Made by a program: the position numbers and the translations under genes. From Nocardioides carbamazepini (GTDB taxonomy: Bacteria; Actinomycetota; Actinomycetes; Propionibacteriales; Nocardioidaceae), in contig NZ_JAHTLF010000016.1 of NCBI RefSeq assembly GCF_024614185.1, positions 1-64,000 on the forward strand: a stretch of 64,000 nt of DNA. The letters are read 5' to 3'. Of this stretch, positions 52,299-60,238 are shown piece by piece. Each line of letters begins with the position of its first letter. Positions within the stretch are counted from its first letter, which is position 1. The notes below the pieces were generated by a model. That model made no database searches, was not told the origin of the DNA, and worked only from the letters and a program-made list of their open reading frames with translations.

Positions 52299-53429
52299 AT
52301 GACTGACGAGCACTGGCCGACCGCCGAGGGTCGCCTCTCCGGACGCGTCGACCTGGACGGTCGAGAGATGATCATGCTCTCGTCCAACGACTACCTCGGG
52401 CTGGCAGGCGACGAACGGGTGCTCGCCGGCGCGCGCCGGGCCCTGGACGCCTATGGGACCGGCATCGGACTGAATCCCAGCATCGCGCTCACGCGGGTCC
52501 ACCGCGAGCTCGCGGACGAGCTGGCCGCCTACCTCGGGTGCGAGTCGGTGCTGCTGTTCAACTCGTGCGCCGCCGCGAACTGCGCCACCCTCCAGACCCT
52601 CGCGGACACGTCGGAGACGACGATCGTCAGCGACGAGTACAACCATGCGAGCATCGTCGACGGTTGCCGGCTGGCCCGCGGCCGGACCAGGGTGTACCGG
52701 CATGACGACCTCGGCTCCCTGGAGGAGCTGAGCGCGGACCTGACGAGTGCCGACCGCACGCTCGTCGTCACCGACGGGGTCTTCAGCATGGAGGGCTCGG
52801 TCGCGCGCCTCGACGAGCTGCAGCCTCTCGCCACTCGCCTCGGCGCCGAACTCGTCGTGGACGACTCCCACGGCATCGGCGTCATCGGCCCCACCGGACG
52901 TGGCTCGGTCGAGCATCACGGGACTGCCGTCTCCACCGTCCGCACCGGCACGTTCGCCAAGGCGCTCGGTGCGGGACTGGGCGGCTTCCTCGCGGGGCCG
53001 GCCGAGGTCGTGGACGAGGTGAGGAGCCGCGGCCGGTTCTTCATCTTCACCAGTCCGATGCCGCCGTCCTCTGCCGGAGCCGCCGTCGCCGCGATCAGGC
53101 TGATCGGCGACGACCGGAGCCGCCTCGAGCTGCTCCGCAGCAACGTCGCGCGGTTCCGTCGAGGTATGGAGGAGACCGGCTGGGAGCTTCTCGAGAGCCC
53201 CGGTCCCATCGTTCCCGTCATGCTCCGTGACGACGAGCGCGCCGCGCGCGTTGCTGCCGCCCTCCGCGGCCGCGGGATCTTCGCCGCCCCGTTCAGCTAC
53301 CCGGTCGTCCCGCGCGGGACGGCTCGGATCCGGGTCCAGATCTCGGCGGCGCACACCGACAGCCACATCGATGCAGCGATCGACGCCTTCGCCGAGGCTG
53401 CCCGACTCGAACCCGACCACAGGAGCTGA
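52299..53429 (+). CDS. kbl: 2-amino-3-ketobutyrate CoA ligase (alpha-oxoamine synthase)
   Basis: A 376-residue PLP enzyme of the Kbl/BioF family: MLSSNDYLGLAGDERV, LFNSCAAANCATLQTLA, SDEYNHASIVDGCRL, VVTDGVFSMEGSVA, VVDDSHGIGVIGPTGRGSVE, PLP Lys in GTFAKALGAGLGGFL, and FSYPVVPRGTARIRVQISAAHT. It is about 20 residues shorter than E. coli Kbl at the N terminus. It splits 2-amino-3-ketobutyrate with CoA into glycine and acetyl-CoA. BioF is the alternative, but the adjacent tdh settles it. GAGAGGAG precedes the ATG. Confidence 0.88.
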   Translation: MTDEHWPTAEGRLSGRVDLDGREMIMLSSNDYLGLAGDERVLAGARRALDAYGTGIGLNPSIALTRVHRELADELAAYLGCESVLLFNSCAAANCATLQTLADTSETTIVSDEYNHASIVDGCRLARGRTRVYRHDDLGSLEELSADLTSADRTLVVTDGVFSMEGSVARLDELQPLATRLGAELVVDDSHGIGVIGPTGRGSVEHHGTAVSTVRTGTFAKALGAGLGGFLAGPAEVVDEVRSRGRFFIFTSPMPPSSAGAAVAAIRLIGDDRSRLELLRSNVARFRRGMEETGWELLESPGPIVPVMLRDDERAARVAAALRGRGIFAAPFSYPVVPRGTARIRVQISAAHTDSHIDAAIDAFAEAARLEPDHRS

Positions 53430-53437
53430 CCCGACCG

Positions 53438-54481
53438 ATGTTCGCCTTGCGAAAGACCGCGCCGACACCAGGATTCACGCCGACGTACGACGTCCCCGTC
53501 CCCGAGCCCGGTGCTCGCGAGGTGCTGGTCGCGGTCACGCGCGCCGGTGTCTGCGGCACGGACAAGGGAATCTACGAGTGGGCGCCGTGGACCGCCGGCC
53601 ACGTCTCGCTGGGGACGACGGTCGGCCACGAGTTCGTCGGTCGGGTCGCCGCCGTCGGGGACGCCGTCACCCGGGTGCGCGCGGGGCAGCGGGTCAGTGG
53701 AGAGGGCCACTTCGCCTGTGGGTCCTGCAAGGCCTGCCGAACCGGCTACAGCCATGTGTGTCAGAGCGTGCGGATCCTCGGCGCCGGTGTCGACGGCTGC
53801 TTCGCGGACTACGTCCTGCTTCCCGAGTCGAATGTGTGGCCGGTCCACGACTCCATCCCCGACGACATCGCTGCGATCCTCGACCCGATCGGCAACGCGA
53901 TGCACACGGTCATGACCGCGGGCGTCGCCGGCCGCAGTGTCCTGGTGACCGGCGCCGGGGTGATCGGCGCGATCTCCATCGCCATCGCCCGCGCCGCGGG
54001 GGCGGGGACCATCATCGCCACCGACATCAGCCCGCGACGCCTCGATCTCGCCCTCGAGATGGGTGCCGATCACGCCCTGCAGGGTGCGGATCCGGCGTGG
54101 CCCGAACAGGCACGTCATCTGATCGACGGTGGCCCCGACGTGCTGCTGGAGATGAGCGGCAACCCCACAGCGATCCGCCAGGGACTGACATCCCTCCGGT
54201 GCGGAGGAACCGCCGCGCTTCTCGGCGTACCCACCCAGCCCGTCGAGCTCGACCTGCTCAACGACGTGGTCTTCAAGGGCCTCACCATCCACGGGGTGTT
54301 CGGCCGTCGCATGTTCGAGACCTGGTACCAGGTCGAGAACATCCTGCTCGGCGGGCGGTTGCGCCTCGACCCCGTCATCAGCCACCGGATCCCCATCCAG
54401 GACTATGACCGGGCGTTCAGCCTCATGTCGTCCGACGAGGCGATGAAGATCGTGCTCGTGGTCGACCCCGAGCCGGCCTGA
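53438..54481 (+). CDS. tdh: L-threonine 3-dehydrogenase
   Basis: A 347-residue zinc alcohol dehydrogenase-type enzyme oxidising threonine to 2-amino-3-ketobutyrate. It follows E. coli Tdh through much of its length: CGTDKGIYEW, GHEFVGRV, RVSGEGHFACGSCKACRTGYSHVC (structural zinc Cys), GCFADYVLLPESNVW, DPIGNAMHTVM, VTGAGVIGAISIAIA (NAD) and VFKGLTIHGVFGRRMFETWYQ. It lies 8 nt after kbl, the usual partner. Confidence 0.93.
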   Translation: MFALRKTAPTPGFTPTYDVPVPEPGAREVLVAVTRAGVCGTDKGIYEWAPWTAGHVSLGTTVGHEFVGRVAAVGDAVTRVRAGQRVSGEGHFACGSCKACRTGYSHVCQSVRILGAGVDGCFADYVLLPESNVWPVHDSIPDDIAAILDPIGNAMHTVMTAGVAGRSVLVTGAGVIGAISIAIARAAGAGTIIATDISPRRLDLALEMGADHALQGADPAWPEQARHLIDGGPDVLLEMSGNPTAIRQGLTSLRCGGTAALLGVPTQPVELDLLNDVVFKGLTIHGVFGRRMFETWYQVENILLGGRLRLDPVISHRIPIQDYDRAFSLMSSDEAMKIVLVVDPEPA

Positions 54482-54596
54482 GCCTCGCGTCGAGTGGGTG
54501 GTCCTGGGCAGGCACGGTCGCGGCGCGCGAGGCCGGTGGACGATGATCGACCCCAGCACCCGTTGGAAACCGGATCCGAAGCACTGAGGAGACCCC

Positions 54597-55652
54597 ATGC
54601 GACTCGGCATGATCATCGACTACTCCGGCGGCTTCGCCGAGACCGTGGAGCTGCTCCAGGAGTACGAGCGCAACGGCCTCGACCTGATCGCGATGCCCGA
54701 GGCGTACTCCTTCGACGCGGTCAGCCAGCTCGGCTACATCGCCGCGAAGACCGAGCGGCTCGAGCTGATGTCGGCGATCTTCCAGATCTACACGCGCACC
54801 CCGTCGCTGACCGCGATGACCGCCGCCGGCCTGGACTTCGTGTCCGACGGCCGGTTCACGCTCGGGCTCGGCGCCAGCGGCCCGCAGGTCATCGAGGGCT
54901 TCCACGGCGTGCGGTACGACGCCCCGCTGGGCCGCACCCGCGAGGTGATCGAGATCTGCCGCCAGGTGTGGAAGCGACAGCCGGTGGAGTTCGAGGGGAA
55001 GTACTACGACGTCCCGCTCACCAAGGAGAAGGGCGGCTCCGGGCTCGGCAAGCCGCTCAAGCTCATCAACCATCCTGTGCGCAACGAGATCCCGATCTCG
55101 GTGGCGGCCCTCGGTCCGAAGAACGTCGCCCTCGTCGCCGAGCTGGCCGACGGCTGGCAGCCGCTGTTCTTCCACCCCGGCAAGGTCGACCTCGCCTGGG
55201 GGGAGCCGCTGAAGGAGGGGTTCGCGAAGCGTGACGCCGCACTCGGCGAGCTCGACATCCAGCTCCAGATCGCCTTCCACCTCGGTGAGCCGTCGCCCGA
55301 GGCGGTGCGGGCGATCCGCAACCAGCTGGCCCTGTACGTCGGCGGGATGGGCGCGCGCGACAAGAACTTCTACAACCAGCTGGCCTGCCGCTACGGCTAC
55401 GACGCCGAGGCCAAGGAGATCCAGGACCTCTACCTGTCGGGGCAGAAGGCGGAGGCCGCGGCCGTCGTACCGCAGGAGCTGGTGGACGCGGTCACCCTCC
55501 TCGGCGACGAGGACGCGATCCGTCGCCAGGTGGCCGAGTTCCACGCCGCCGGCGTCCGCACCTTCCTGCTGAACCCGCTCGCCGCCACCGACGAGGAGAA
55601 GGTCGCGCAGGTGCGCCGGCTCTCCGAGATCGTCAAGGAGGTCGCGCCGTGA
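54597..55652 (+). CDS. LLM-class F420-type oxidoreductase
   Basis: A 351-residue LLM oxidoreductase: LIAMPEAYSFDAVSQLGYIAAKTERLELMSAIFQIYTRTP, DFVSDGRFTLGLGASGPQVIEGFHG, IPISVAALGPKNVALVAELADGW. It resembles the mycobacterial Rv3520c-type proteins of the cholesterol regulon from memory. GAGGAGACCCC precedes the ATG. It overlaps the crotonase gene by 4 nt. I saw no KstR-type box in the 115-bp gap upstream. Confidence 0.87.
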   Translation: MRLGMIIDYSGGFAETVELLQEYERNGLDLIAMPEAYSFDAVSQLGYIAAKTERLELMSAIFQIYTRTPSLTAMTAAGLDFVSDGRFTLGLGASGPQVIEGFHGVRYDAPLGRTREVIEICRQVWKRQPVEFEGKYYDVPLTKEKGGSGLGKPLKLINHPVRNEIPISVAALGPKNVALVAELADGWQPLFFHPGKVDLAWGEPLKEGFAKRDAALGELDIQLQIAFHLGEPSPEAVRAIRNQLALYVGGMGARDKNFYNQLACRYGYDAEAKEIQDLYLSGQKAEAAAVVPQELVDAVTLLGDEDAIRRQVAEFHAAGVRTFLLNPLAATDEEKVAQVRRLSEIVKEVAP

Positions 55653-56479
55653 GCACGCCCGTCGCCGAGGAGCGCCGGTTCACCGTCACCCGCGAGGGCG
55701 CGGTCACCACCGTGGGCATCGCCGGAGCAGGTGGCAAGGCGGTCATGGACGAGGCCTTCTTCGCCGAGCTGGCCGCGACGTTCGCCGAGCTCGACGCCGA
55801 CGACTCCGTCCGCGCGGTCGTCCTGACGGGTGCCGGGAAGCACTTCTCCTACGGCCTCGACCTGGCGGCCGCGGCGCAGACCTTCGCCCCGTTGCGCGCG
55901 GCCAACCACGCCGGCGCGCGGCAGGAGCTGATGGCCCTGATCCGGCGCTGGCAGGCCGCTCTCGACGTCGTCGCGAATCTCCGCAAGCCCACGGTCGCCG
56001 CCGTCACCGGCTGGTGCATCGGCGGCGGCGTCGACCTCGCGGTCGCGTGCGACGTCCGGGTCGCCTCGGCCGACGCGGTCTTCAGCGTCCGCGAGGCCAA
56101 GGTCGGGATCGTCGCCGACCTCGGCAGCCTGCAACGTCTGGTCGGCGTCATCGGAGACGGCCACCTGCGCGAGCTGGCGCTCACCGGCGACGACGTCGAT
56201 GCCGCTCGGGGCGCGCAGATCGGCCTGGTCAACCACGTCCACGCCTCCGCCGACGAGACGCGTACGGCGGCCGCCGGGCTCGCCGCCCGGATGGCCGCCA
56301 ACTCGCCGCTGGTGCTGCGCGGGATCAAGGACGTCCTCGGCGCCGAGCGGGGCCCACGGGTCGAGGCCGGGCTGCGCTACACCGCCGTGTGGAACGCGGC
56401 CTTCCTGCTCAGCGACGATCTCGACGAGGCCATGCTCGCGTTCCTCGAGCGCCGGCCACCGGAGTTCACCGGTCGCTGA
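55649..56479 (+). CDS. Crotonase family, dienoyl-CoA isomerase (ECH1)-like
   Basis: A 276-residue enoyl-CoA hydratase/isomerase fold. Oxyanion-hole segment VVLTGAGKHFSYGLDL and GWCIGGGVDLAVACDVRVAS; the catalytic region FSVREAKVGIVADLGSLQRL has Glu and Asp where delta3,5-delta2,4-dienoyl-CoA isomerase (ECH1) has its acid pair, rather than the two Glu of plain hydratases. It probably shifts conjugated double bonds of an acyl-CoA. GTG start overlaps the LLM stop. Confidence 0.83.
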   Translation: MSTPVAEERRFTVTREGAVTTVGIAGAGGKAVMDEAFFAELAATFAELDADDSVRAVVLTGAGKHFSYGLDLAAAAQTFAPLRAANHAGARQELMALIRRWQAALDVVANLRKPTVAAVTGWCIGGGVDLAVACDVRVASADAVFSVREAKVGIVADLGSLQRLVGVIGDGHLRELALTGDDVDAARGAQIGLVNHVHASADETRTAAAGLAARMAANSPLVLRGIKDVLGAERGPRVEAGLRYTAVWNAAFLLSDDLDEAMLAFLERRPPEFTGR

Positions 56480-56765
56480 CGGCGTCCCGCTTCGCGCGGG
56501 TGATCGCCGCGACGGCGCGGCCGTACCGGATCGGGGCGGCACCGAGGGCCAGCGCTCGCTGCCGGGTCGGCTCGGTGACGTCGAAGTGCTCGGTGGCCGT
56601 TCCCGCGTTCTGGATCCAGCGCGCCTCGATGCCGAGCCGCTCGGCGAAGGCGAGCAGCTCGCGGCGCCCGGCCTCGCCGGGCAGGTCGGACAGCAGGTGC
56701 GACCAGACACCGTCGACCGGACCCACGATGGCAGGTCGCTGCATGTCGTCGACGTACACGGTCAC
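56466..56765 (-). CDS. DUF4031 domain protein
   Basis: A 99-residue protein with the DUF4031 pattern: VTVYVDDMQRPAIVG, WSHLLSD, FAERLGIEARWIQ, HFDVTEPTRQRALALGAAPIRYGR. Function unknown. I chose the GTG at 56765; the frame opens at 56789 but that start lies in the terminator hairpin of the preceding gene. Its 3' end overlaps the convergent crotonase gene by 14 bp. Confidence 0.8.
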   Translation of the reverse strand: MTVYVDDMQRPAIVGPVDGVWSHLLSDLPGEAGRRELLAFAERLGIEARWIQNAGTATEHFDVTEPTRQRALALGAAPIRYGRAVAAITRAKRDAVSDR

Positions 56766-56779
56766 GACGGTGGACACTA

Positions 56780-56810
56780 CCGCCGGCACCCCTCCTCGGG
56801 GTGCCGGCGG
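56780..56810 (-). terminator. Terminator of NlpC/P60 gene
   Basis: CCGCCGGCACCCC and its complement make a perfect 13-bp stem with a 5-nt loop, 16 nt after the NlpC/P60 stop on the minus strand. Confidence 0.82.
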
Positions 56811-56825
56811 TGCCCGGTCAGCCGG

Positions 56826-57380
56826 TCAGCGGACCCGGCCGTAGAAGACCGAGCCGGTCCAGATCCGGTCCTTGCGGACCGGGACGCCGGGTCGCGAGGC
56901 GTGCCACAGCATGCGGTCACCGGCGTAGATGCCGACGTGATAGACGCGCCCGCCGCTGGTGAAGAAGACCAGGTCGCCGACCTGCGGGCTGCGGACCCGC
57001 TGCGTGGCGCCGGCCTGGGCGGAGGAGGTGCGCGGCAGGTTCTCGCCGACGTGGCGGTAGACCCACTGCACCAGGCCCGAGCAGTCGAAGGCGTTCGGGC
57101 CGGCGGCGCCGTACGCGTAGGGCTTGCCGGCCCGCGAGCGGACCGTGGCCATGACCTTGTCGATGCGCTTCTCCGCGCGCTCCTCGGCCTTCTCCTTCTT
57201 GGACTTCTCGCCGTTGGTCGCGCCGTCGGCGGTGTTCTCCTTGTTCTGCTCGGCAGGGGTGAGGGTGGAGACGACGTCGTCGTCGGCGTGGGCCTGCGGC
57301 GCCGGCGTGAACAGGCACGCGGCGGCGAGGAGCGGGACGACGAGCAGGCGCGCGGCAGCGCGGGACGCGATGGTGGACAT
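56826..57380 (-). CDS. NlpC/P60-family cell-wall hydrolase
   Basis: A 184-residue secreted peptidoglycan endopeptidase. Signal peptide about 1-32 (cleavage after QAHA), a charged Lys/Glu linker (about 48-75), then the NlpC/P60 domain: Cys100 in NAFDCSGLVQWVY, His148 in RVYHVGIYAG and His160 in MLWHASRPG, a full catalytic set. Cleaves stem peptides of the wall. Expression is probably set by the c-di-AMP riboswitch in its leader. Confidence 0.92.
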   Translation of the reverse strand: MSTIASRAAARLLVVPLLAAACLFTPAPQAHADDDVVSTLTPAEQNKENTADGATNGEKSKKEKAEERAEKRIDKVMATVRSRAGKPYAYGAAGPNAFDCSGLVQWVYRHVGENLPRTSSAQAGATQRVRSPQVGDLVFFTSGGRVYHVGIYAGDRMLWHASRPGVPVRKDRIWTGSVFYGRVR

Positions 57381-57395
57381 CAGAACGGAACTCCG

Positions 57396-57550
57396 TCAGC
57401 GGCGCCTGCGAGAGATGACCTGTCGGGCTTGGGCTGCTGGTGCCCAGGGACGCTGTCGTCCCTTCGCCCCGAGCCGGATCGCGATCCGGCGTACTGCTGG
57501 GTCCCCCGTGCCCGCGCTTACCTCATCGTGGTCGATGTCTCCCCACCGTC
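57396..57550 (-). promoter_or_regulatory. c-di-AMP riboswitch (ydaO/yuaA type)
   Basis: On the minus strand, upstream of the NlpC/P60 gene, the leader has the conserved blocks of this class in order: GGGGGACCCA (57507-57498), GGGGCGAA (57470-57463), AAGCCCGACAGGT and CTCTCGCAGGCG (57414-57403), with paired arms between (GCCGGATCGCGATCCGGC, GGGACG/CGTCCC). Boundaries are approximate. In actinobacteria it turns off wall-hydrolase genes at high c-di-AMP. The rest of the 333-bp gap 57381-57713 holds a small CCTCCCC/GGGGAGG hairpin and presumably the promoter. Confidence 0.82.
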
Positions 57551-57713
57551 GAGCGCGGGCCTCGGCGCGACGCGGGCGGCCTCCCCGGTCGGGGAGGTCT
57601 CGACCGACCATTCGACCCGCATGCCATGGCCGGCGCAGTGGTCGATGTCACGTTCGCGGCGTGGCGATCCTCACCCGGTTCGATGTAACGCCCACCGTGA
57701 TGGGTGCCTCCGA

Positions 57714-58385
57714 TCAGCCCGGGAAGTGTGGATCGGCCAGCAGGTACTGCGTGATCCGTCCGTCGCGGGACCGGGGCGGACGCACCGGCTCCGGGATCAT
57801 CCTCCCCTCGGCGGTGTCCCAGAACCGGTCCACCCGCACCGCGAGCCGGCGAGCCAGCCGACCGGGCACGCCGCGGTGGGGGAGGTACGGGTGCGGGCGG
57901 GTGGGCACCCGCCGCTCGCAGCGGTAGAGGCGCTCGGCCAGGTCGCCGAGATCCTCCTCGGACGTGGCGGCGGCCAGGTCGTCGACCAGCCGCAGCTCCA
58001 GGGTGCGCATCCTGGCCAGCTCCTCCTCGACCTCGTCCCAGATCGAGGTCCAGGTGCGGCGTACGGCGTAGGTGGAGCCGTAGAGCTTGGCCTTGAGCTC
58101 GACCAGCGCGACCTCGAGCCGTCGGCTCTGCCGCGCGAACTCGTGGGCGCGCCGGTGTCCCTGGCCGAGCCTGCGGCGGGCCGCCGGGACCAGGACCGCG
58201 TTCGCGGCCGCGACGTGGCGGCTGGTGCTCGCGAGGAACGGGTCCGCGGCGCTGTAGGCGGCGCGTGGCGCGTCCTGGGTCGGGCGGCAGGCCTCGGCGC
58301 TGCGCATCCGGGCATGGAGCACGGCGTAGGTTCGCGTGATCGTGTCGGCGAGGACGTCGACGCCGGCTTCAGGGCTGTCGTTCAT
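57714..58385 (-). CDS. Conserved hypothetical protein, helical, Arg-rich
   Basis: A 223-residue soluble protein I cannot assign. It is mainly helical (RMRSAEACRPTQ, RRLGQGHRRAHEFARQSRRLEVALVELKAKLYGSTYAVRRTWTSIWDEVEEELARMRTLELRLVDDLA, a probable coiled-coil stretch near 75-135), then a Pro/Arg-rich C terminus with RPHPYLPHRGVPGRLARRLAVRVDRFWDTAEG. No signal peptide or membrane segment. ATG 58385 has CGGAGG about 9 nt upstream. Between gap and the riboswitch gene, with a terminator separating it from gap. Confidence 0.7.
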   Translation of the reverse strand: MNDSPEAGVDVLADTITRTYAVLHARMRSAEACRPTQDAPRAAYSAADPFLASTSRHVAAANAVLVPAARRRLGQGHRRAHEFARQSRRLEVALVELKAKLYGSTYAVRRTWTSIWDEVEEELARMRTLELRLVDDLAAATSEEDLGDLAERLYRCERRVPTRPHPYLPHRGVPGRLARRLAVRVDRFWDTAEGRMIPEPVRPPRSRDGRITQYLLADPHFPG

Positions 58386-58422
58386 GGTTCCACCTCCGAG
58401 AGAACCCCCCCTCAAATGCAGT

Positions 58423-58468
58423 GTGCGCCGGTCCGGGACCCCTCGCAAGGGGGCCCGGACCGGCGCAC
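58423..58468 (-). terminator. Terminator of GAPDH gene
   Basis: GTGCGCCGGTCCGGG and its perfect complement (15 bp), then one mismatch and four more G-C pairs around the loop TCGCAAG, 28 nt past the minus-strand GAPDH stop. Confidence 0.85.
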
Positions 58469-58495
58469 GGCCGGCCGGTGGGACCGGACGGAGCG

Positions 58496-59935
58496 TCAGG
58501 CGCGCGGCAGCGTCGTGTACTCCACGCCGCAGATGTACTGCACGGTGCGCAGCACCTGGCAGGAGTAGCCGAACTCGTTGTCGTACCAGACGTAGAGGAT
58601 GGCCGAGTCGCCGTCGACGATCGAGGCGCCGCCGTCGACGATCGAGGCCGCCCGGGCGCCGATGAAGTCGGTGGACACGGCGTCGGAGGCGGTCGTGTAG
58701 TCGAGGTTGCGGGCCAGCGGACCGGTCAGGGACGCCTTGCGCAGGTAGGCGTTGACCTCCTCGCGCGTCGTCTCCCGCTTGAGCTGCAGGCTCAGGATCG
58801 CGATCGAGACGTCCGGCGTGGGGACGCGGATCGAGTTGCCGGTGATCTTCGCGTCGAGGTCCGGGAGGACCTTGGCCACGGCGGAGGCGGCGCCCGTCTC
58901 GGTGATGACCAGGTTGAGCGGTGCGGAGCGCCCGCGACGGTCGGCCTTGTGGAAGTTGTCGAGCAGGTTCTGGTCGTTGGTGAACGAGTGCACCGTCTCG
59001 ACGTGGCCGCGGGTGATGCCGAACTCGTCTGCCATCGCCTTCAGCGGCGGGACGATCGCGTTGGTCGTGCAGGACGCGCACGACAGCACCTTCTCGTCGA
59101 GGTCGACGTCGAGGTGGTTGACCCCGTGCACGATGTTCGGGACGTCGCCCTTGCCCGGCGCGGTCAACAGCACCTTCGCGATGCCGGGGCGCAGGTGGTT
59201 CGACAGGCCCTCGCGATCGCGCCAGATGCCGGTGTTGTCGATGAGGATGGCGTCCTCGATGCCGTACTCGGTGTAGTCGACCTCCGCGGGGGAGTTCGAG
59301 TAGATCACCTGGATCACGTTGCCGTTGGCGATGATCTGGTTCTTCTCCTCGTCGACCGTGATCGACCCGTTGAAGGAACCGTGGATCGAGTCGCGGCGCA
59401 GCAGCGAGGCACGCTTCTTGAGGTCGTCGCCCTTGGCCTTGCGGACGACGACGGCACGCAGGCGCAGGCCGTTGCCGGAGCCGGACTTCTCGACGAGGAG
59501 ACGGGCGACGAGTCGGCCGATCCGGCCGAAGCCGTAGAGGACGACGTCCTGCGGGCACGGCGCCGGGACCTTGTTGTCACCGGTGGCCTCGGAGAGCGCC
59601 TCGGCGGTGAACTCCGGGATCGACGGCGAGCCGGCGGCGGCGCGGTGGGCCCGGACCAGCAGCGCGAGATCGACCTTCGCGGCGCCGAGGTCGAGCGCGG
59701 CGATCGCCTCCAGGAAGGGGAAGGTGTCCGACACGGACAGCTCTACGCCGTCGATCTGGCGGGCGTAGCGGTGCGTCTTGAGGATGTCGATCACCGACTT
59801 GTTCACCAGCGAGCGGCTGTGCAGAAGGATGGTGACGTCCTTCTCGCGGTGCAGCTTGCCGACGACCGGGATCATCGCCTCGGCGAGCTCTTCGTGGTTC
59901 TTCCAGCGAGTGAACTTGTCTTCGGTGGTGCTCAA
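58496..59935 (-). CDS. gap: Glyceraldehyde-3-phosphate dehydrogenase, long form
   Basis: A 479-residue GAPDH, about 140 residues longer than the usual enzyme. The N-terminal 125 residues (helical, starting near STTEDKFTRWKNHEELAEAM) are extra; then the NAD domain (VLYGFGRIGRLVARLL), active-site Cys in SCASCTTNAIVPPLK, and VWYDNEFGYSCQV. Long forms are known in actinobacteria and proteobacteria and may favour the gluconeogenic direction. The TTG at 59935 is chosen because GAGGGGAAG lies directly upstream and no ATG fits. Confidence 0.9.
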   Translation of the reverse strand: MSTTEDKFTRWKNHEELAEAMIPVVGKLHREKDVTILLHSRSLVNKSVIDILKTHRYARQIDGVELSVSDTFPFLEAIAALDLGAAKVDLALLVRAHRAAAGSPSIPEFTAEALSEATGDNKVPAPCPQDVVLYGFGRIGRLVARLLVEKSGSGNGLRLRAVVVRKAKGDDLKKRASLLRRDSIHGSFNGSITVDEEKNQIIANGNVIQVIYSNSPAEVDYTEYGIEDAILIDNTGIWRDREGLSNHLRPGIAKVLLTAPGKGDVPNIVHGVNHLDVDLDEKVLSCASCTTNAIVPPLKAMADEFGITRGHVETVHSFTNDQNLLDNFHKADRRGRSAPLNLVITETGAASAVAKVLPDLDAKITGNSIRVPTPDVSIAILSLQLKRETTREEVNAYLRKASLTGPLARNLDYTTASDAVSTDFIGARAASIVDGGASIVDGDSAILYVWYDNEFGYSCQVLRTVQYICGVEYTTLPRA

Positions 59936-59977
59936 CGCTTCCCCTCGTACGACAGTCGACAAAGCGGCTCGATCGTA

Positions 59978-59998
59978 GGCCCCGCGTAGGGCGGGGCC
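59978..59998. other. Short hairpin in gap/corA divergent region
   Basis: GGCCCCGC-GTAGG-GCGGGGCC, 8-bp stem, in the transcript leader region between divergent gap and corA. Could affect either leader. I recognise no known riboswitch in the 198-bp gap up to the small ORF. Confidence 0.4.
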
Positions 59999-60133
59999 CT
60001 CATCGGGCCGCCCGTAGGACGCGTGCGTTGGGTCACAGTGGGCCAGGGGTCGCGGCTGCCGGGTCGTTGGGTCGTCGGGGTGCCTATGCTGGTCAGCGAC
60101 CTGTGGAGTCCCGGAGCGAGGAGGTGATCGGCG

Positions 60134-60238
60134 ATGGACGGCCAACCACCCAGTCCCACCACCGCTCACCACCCCGAGGATCCCGCATGTCCGAGAACCG
60201 GGCCACGAGGCCCCTTCGCACGCCCATCCGCAGCCTGA
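60134..60238 (+). CDS. Pro-rich 34-residue upstream ORF of corA
   Basis: ATG 60134 is preceded by GAGGAGGTGA (60118-60127), an essentially perfect Shine-Dalgarno. The 34-codon frame starts MDGQPPSPTTAHHPEDP and runs out of frame across the corA start at 60187, ending at 60238. Pro-rich leader peptides upstream of Mg2+ transporters (for example MgtL) act as sensors of Mg2+ or ribosome stability, so this is a candidate leader peptide. Confidence 0.5.
   Translation: MDGQPPSPTTAHHPEDPACPRTGPRGPFARPSAA

Noticed and set aside
54482..54596. KstR-type box before the LLM/dienoyl isomerase pair
   Set aside because: The gap has GTTGGAAAC but no AAC-nn-GTT core, so regulation by KstR is not supported.
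58616..58660. Apparent internal tandem duplication in gap (SIVDG repeated)
   Set aside because: Long-form GAPDHs normally have a similar SIVDG-x-ATIVDG segment, so it is not a recent duplication.
59936..60133. Mg2+ riboswitch (M-box) before corA
   Set aside because: None of the conserved M-box sequence blocks are visible; only a short GC hairpin and the Pro-rich upstream ORF are found.
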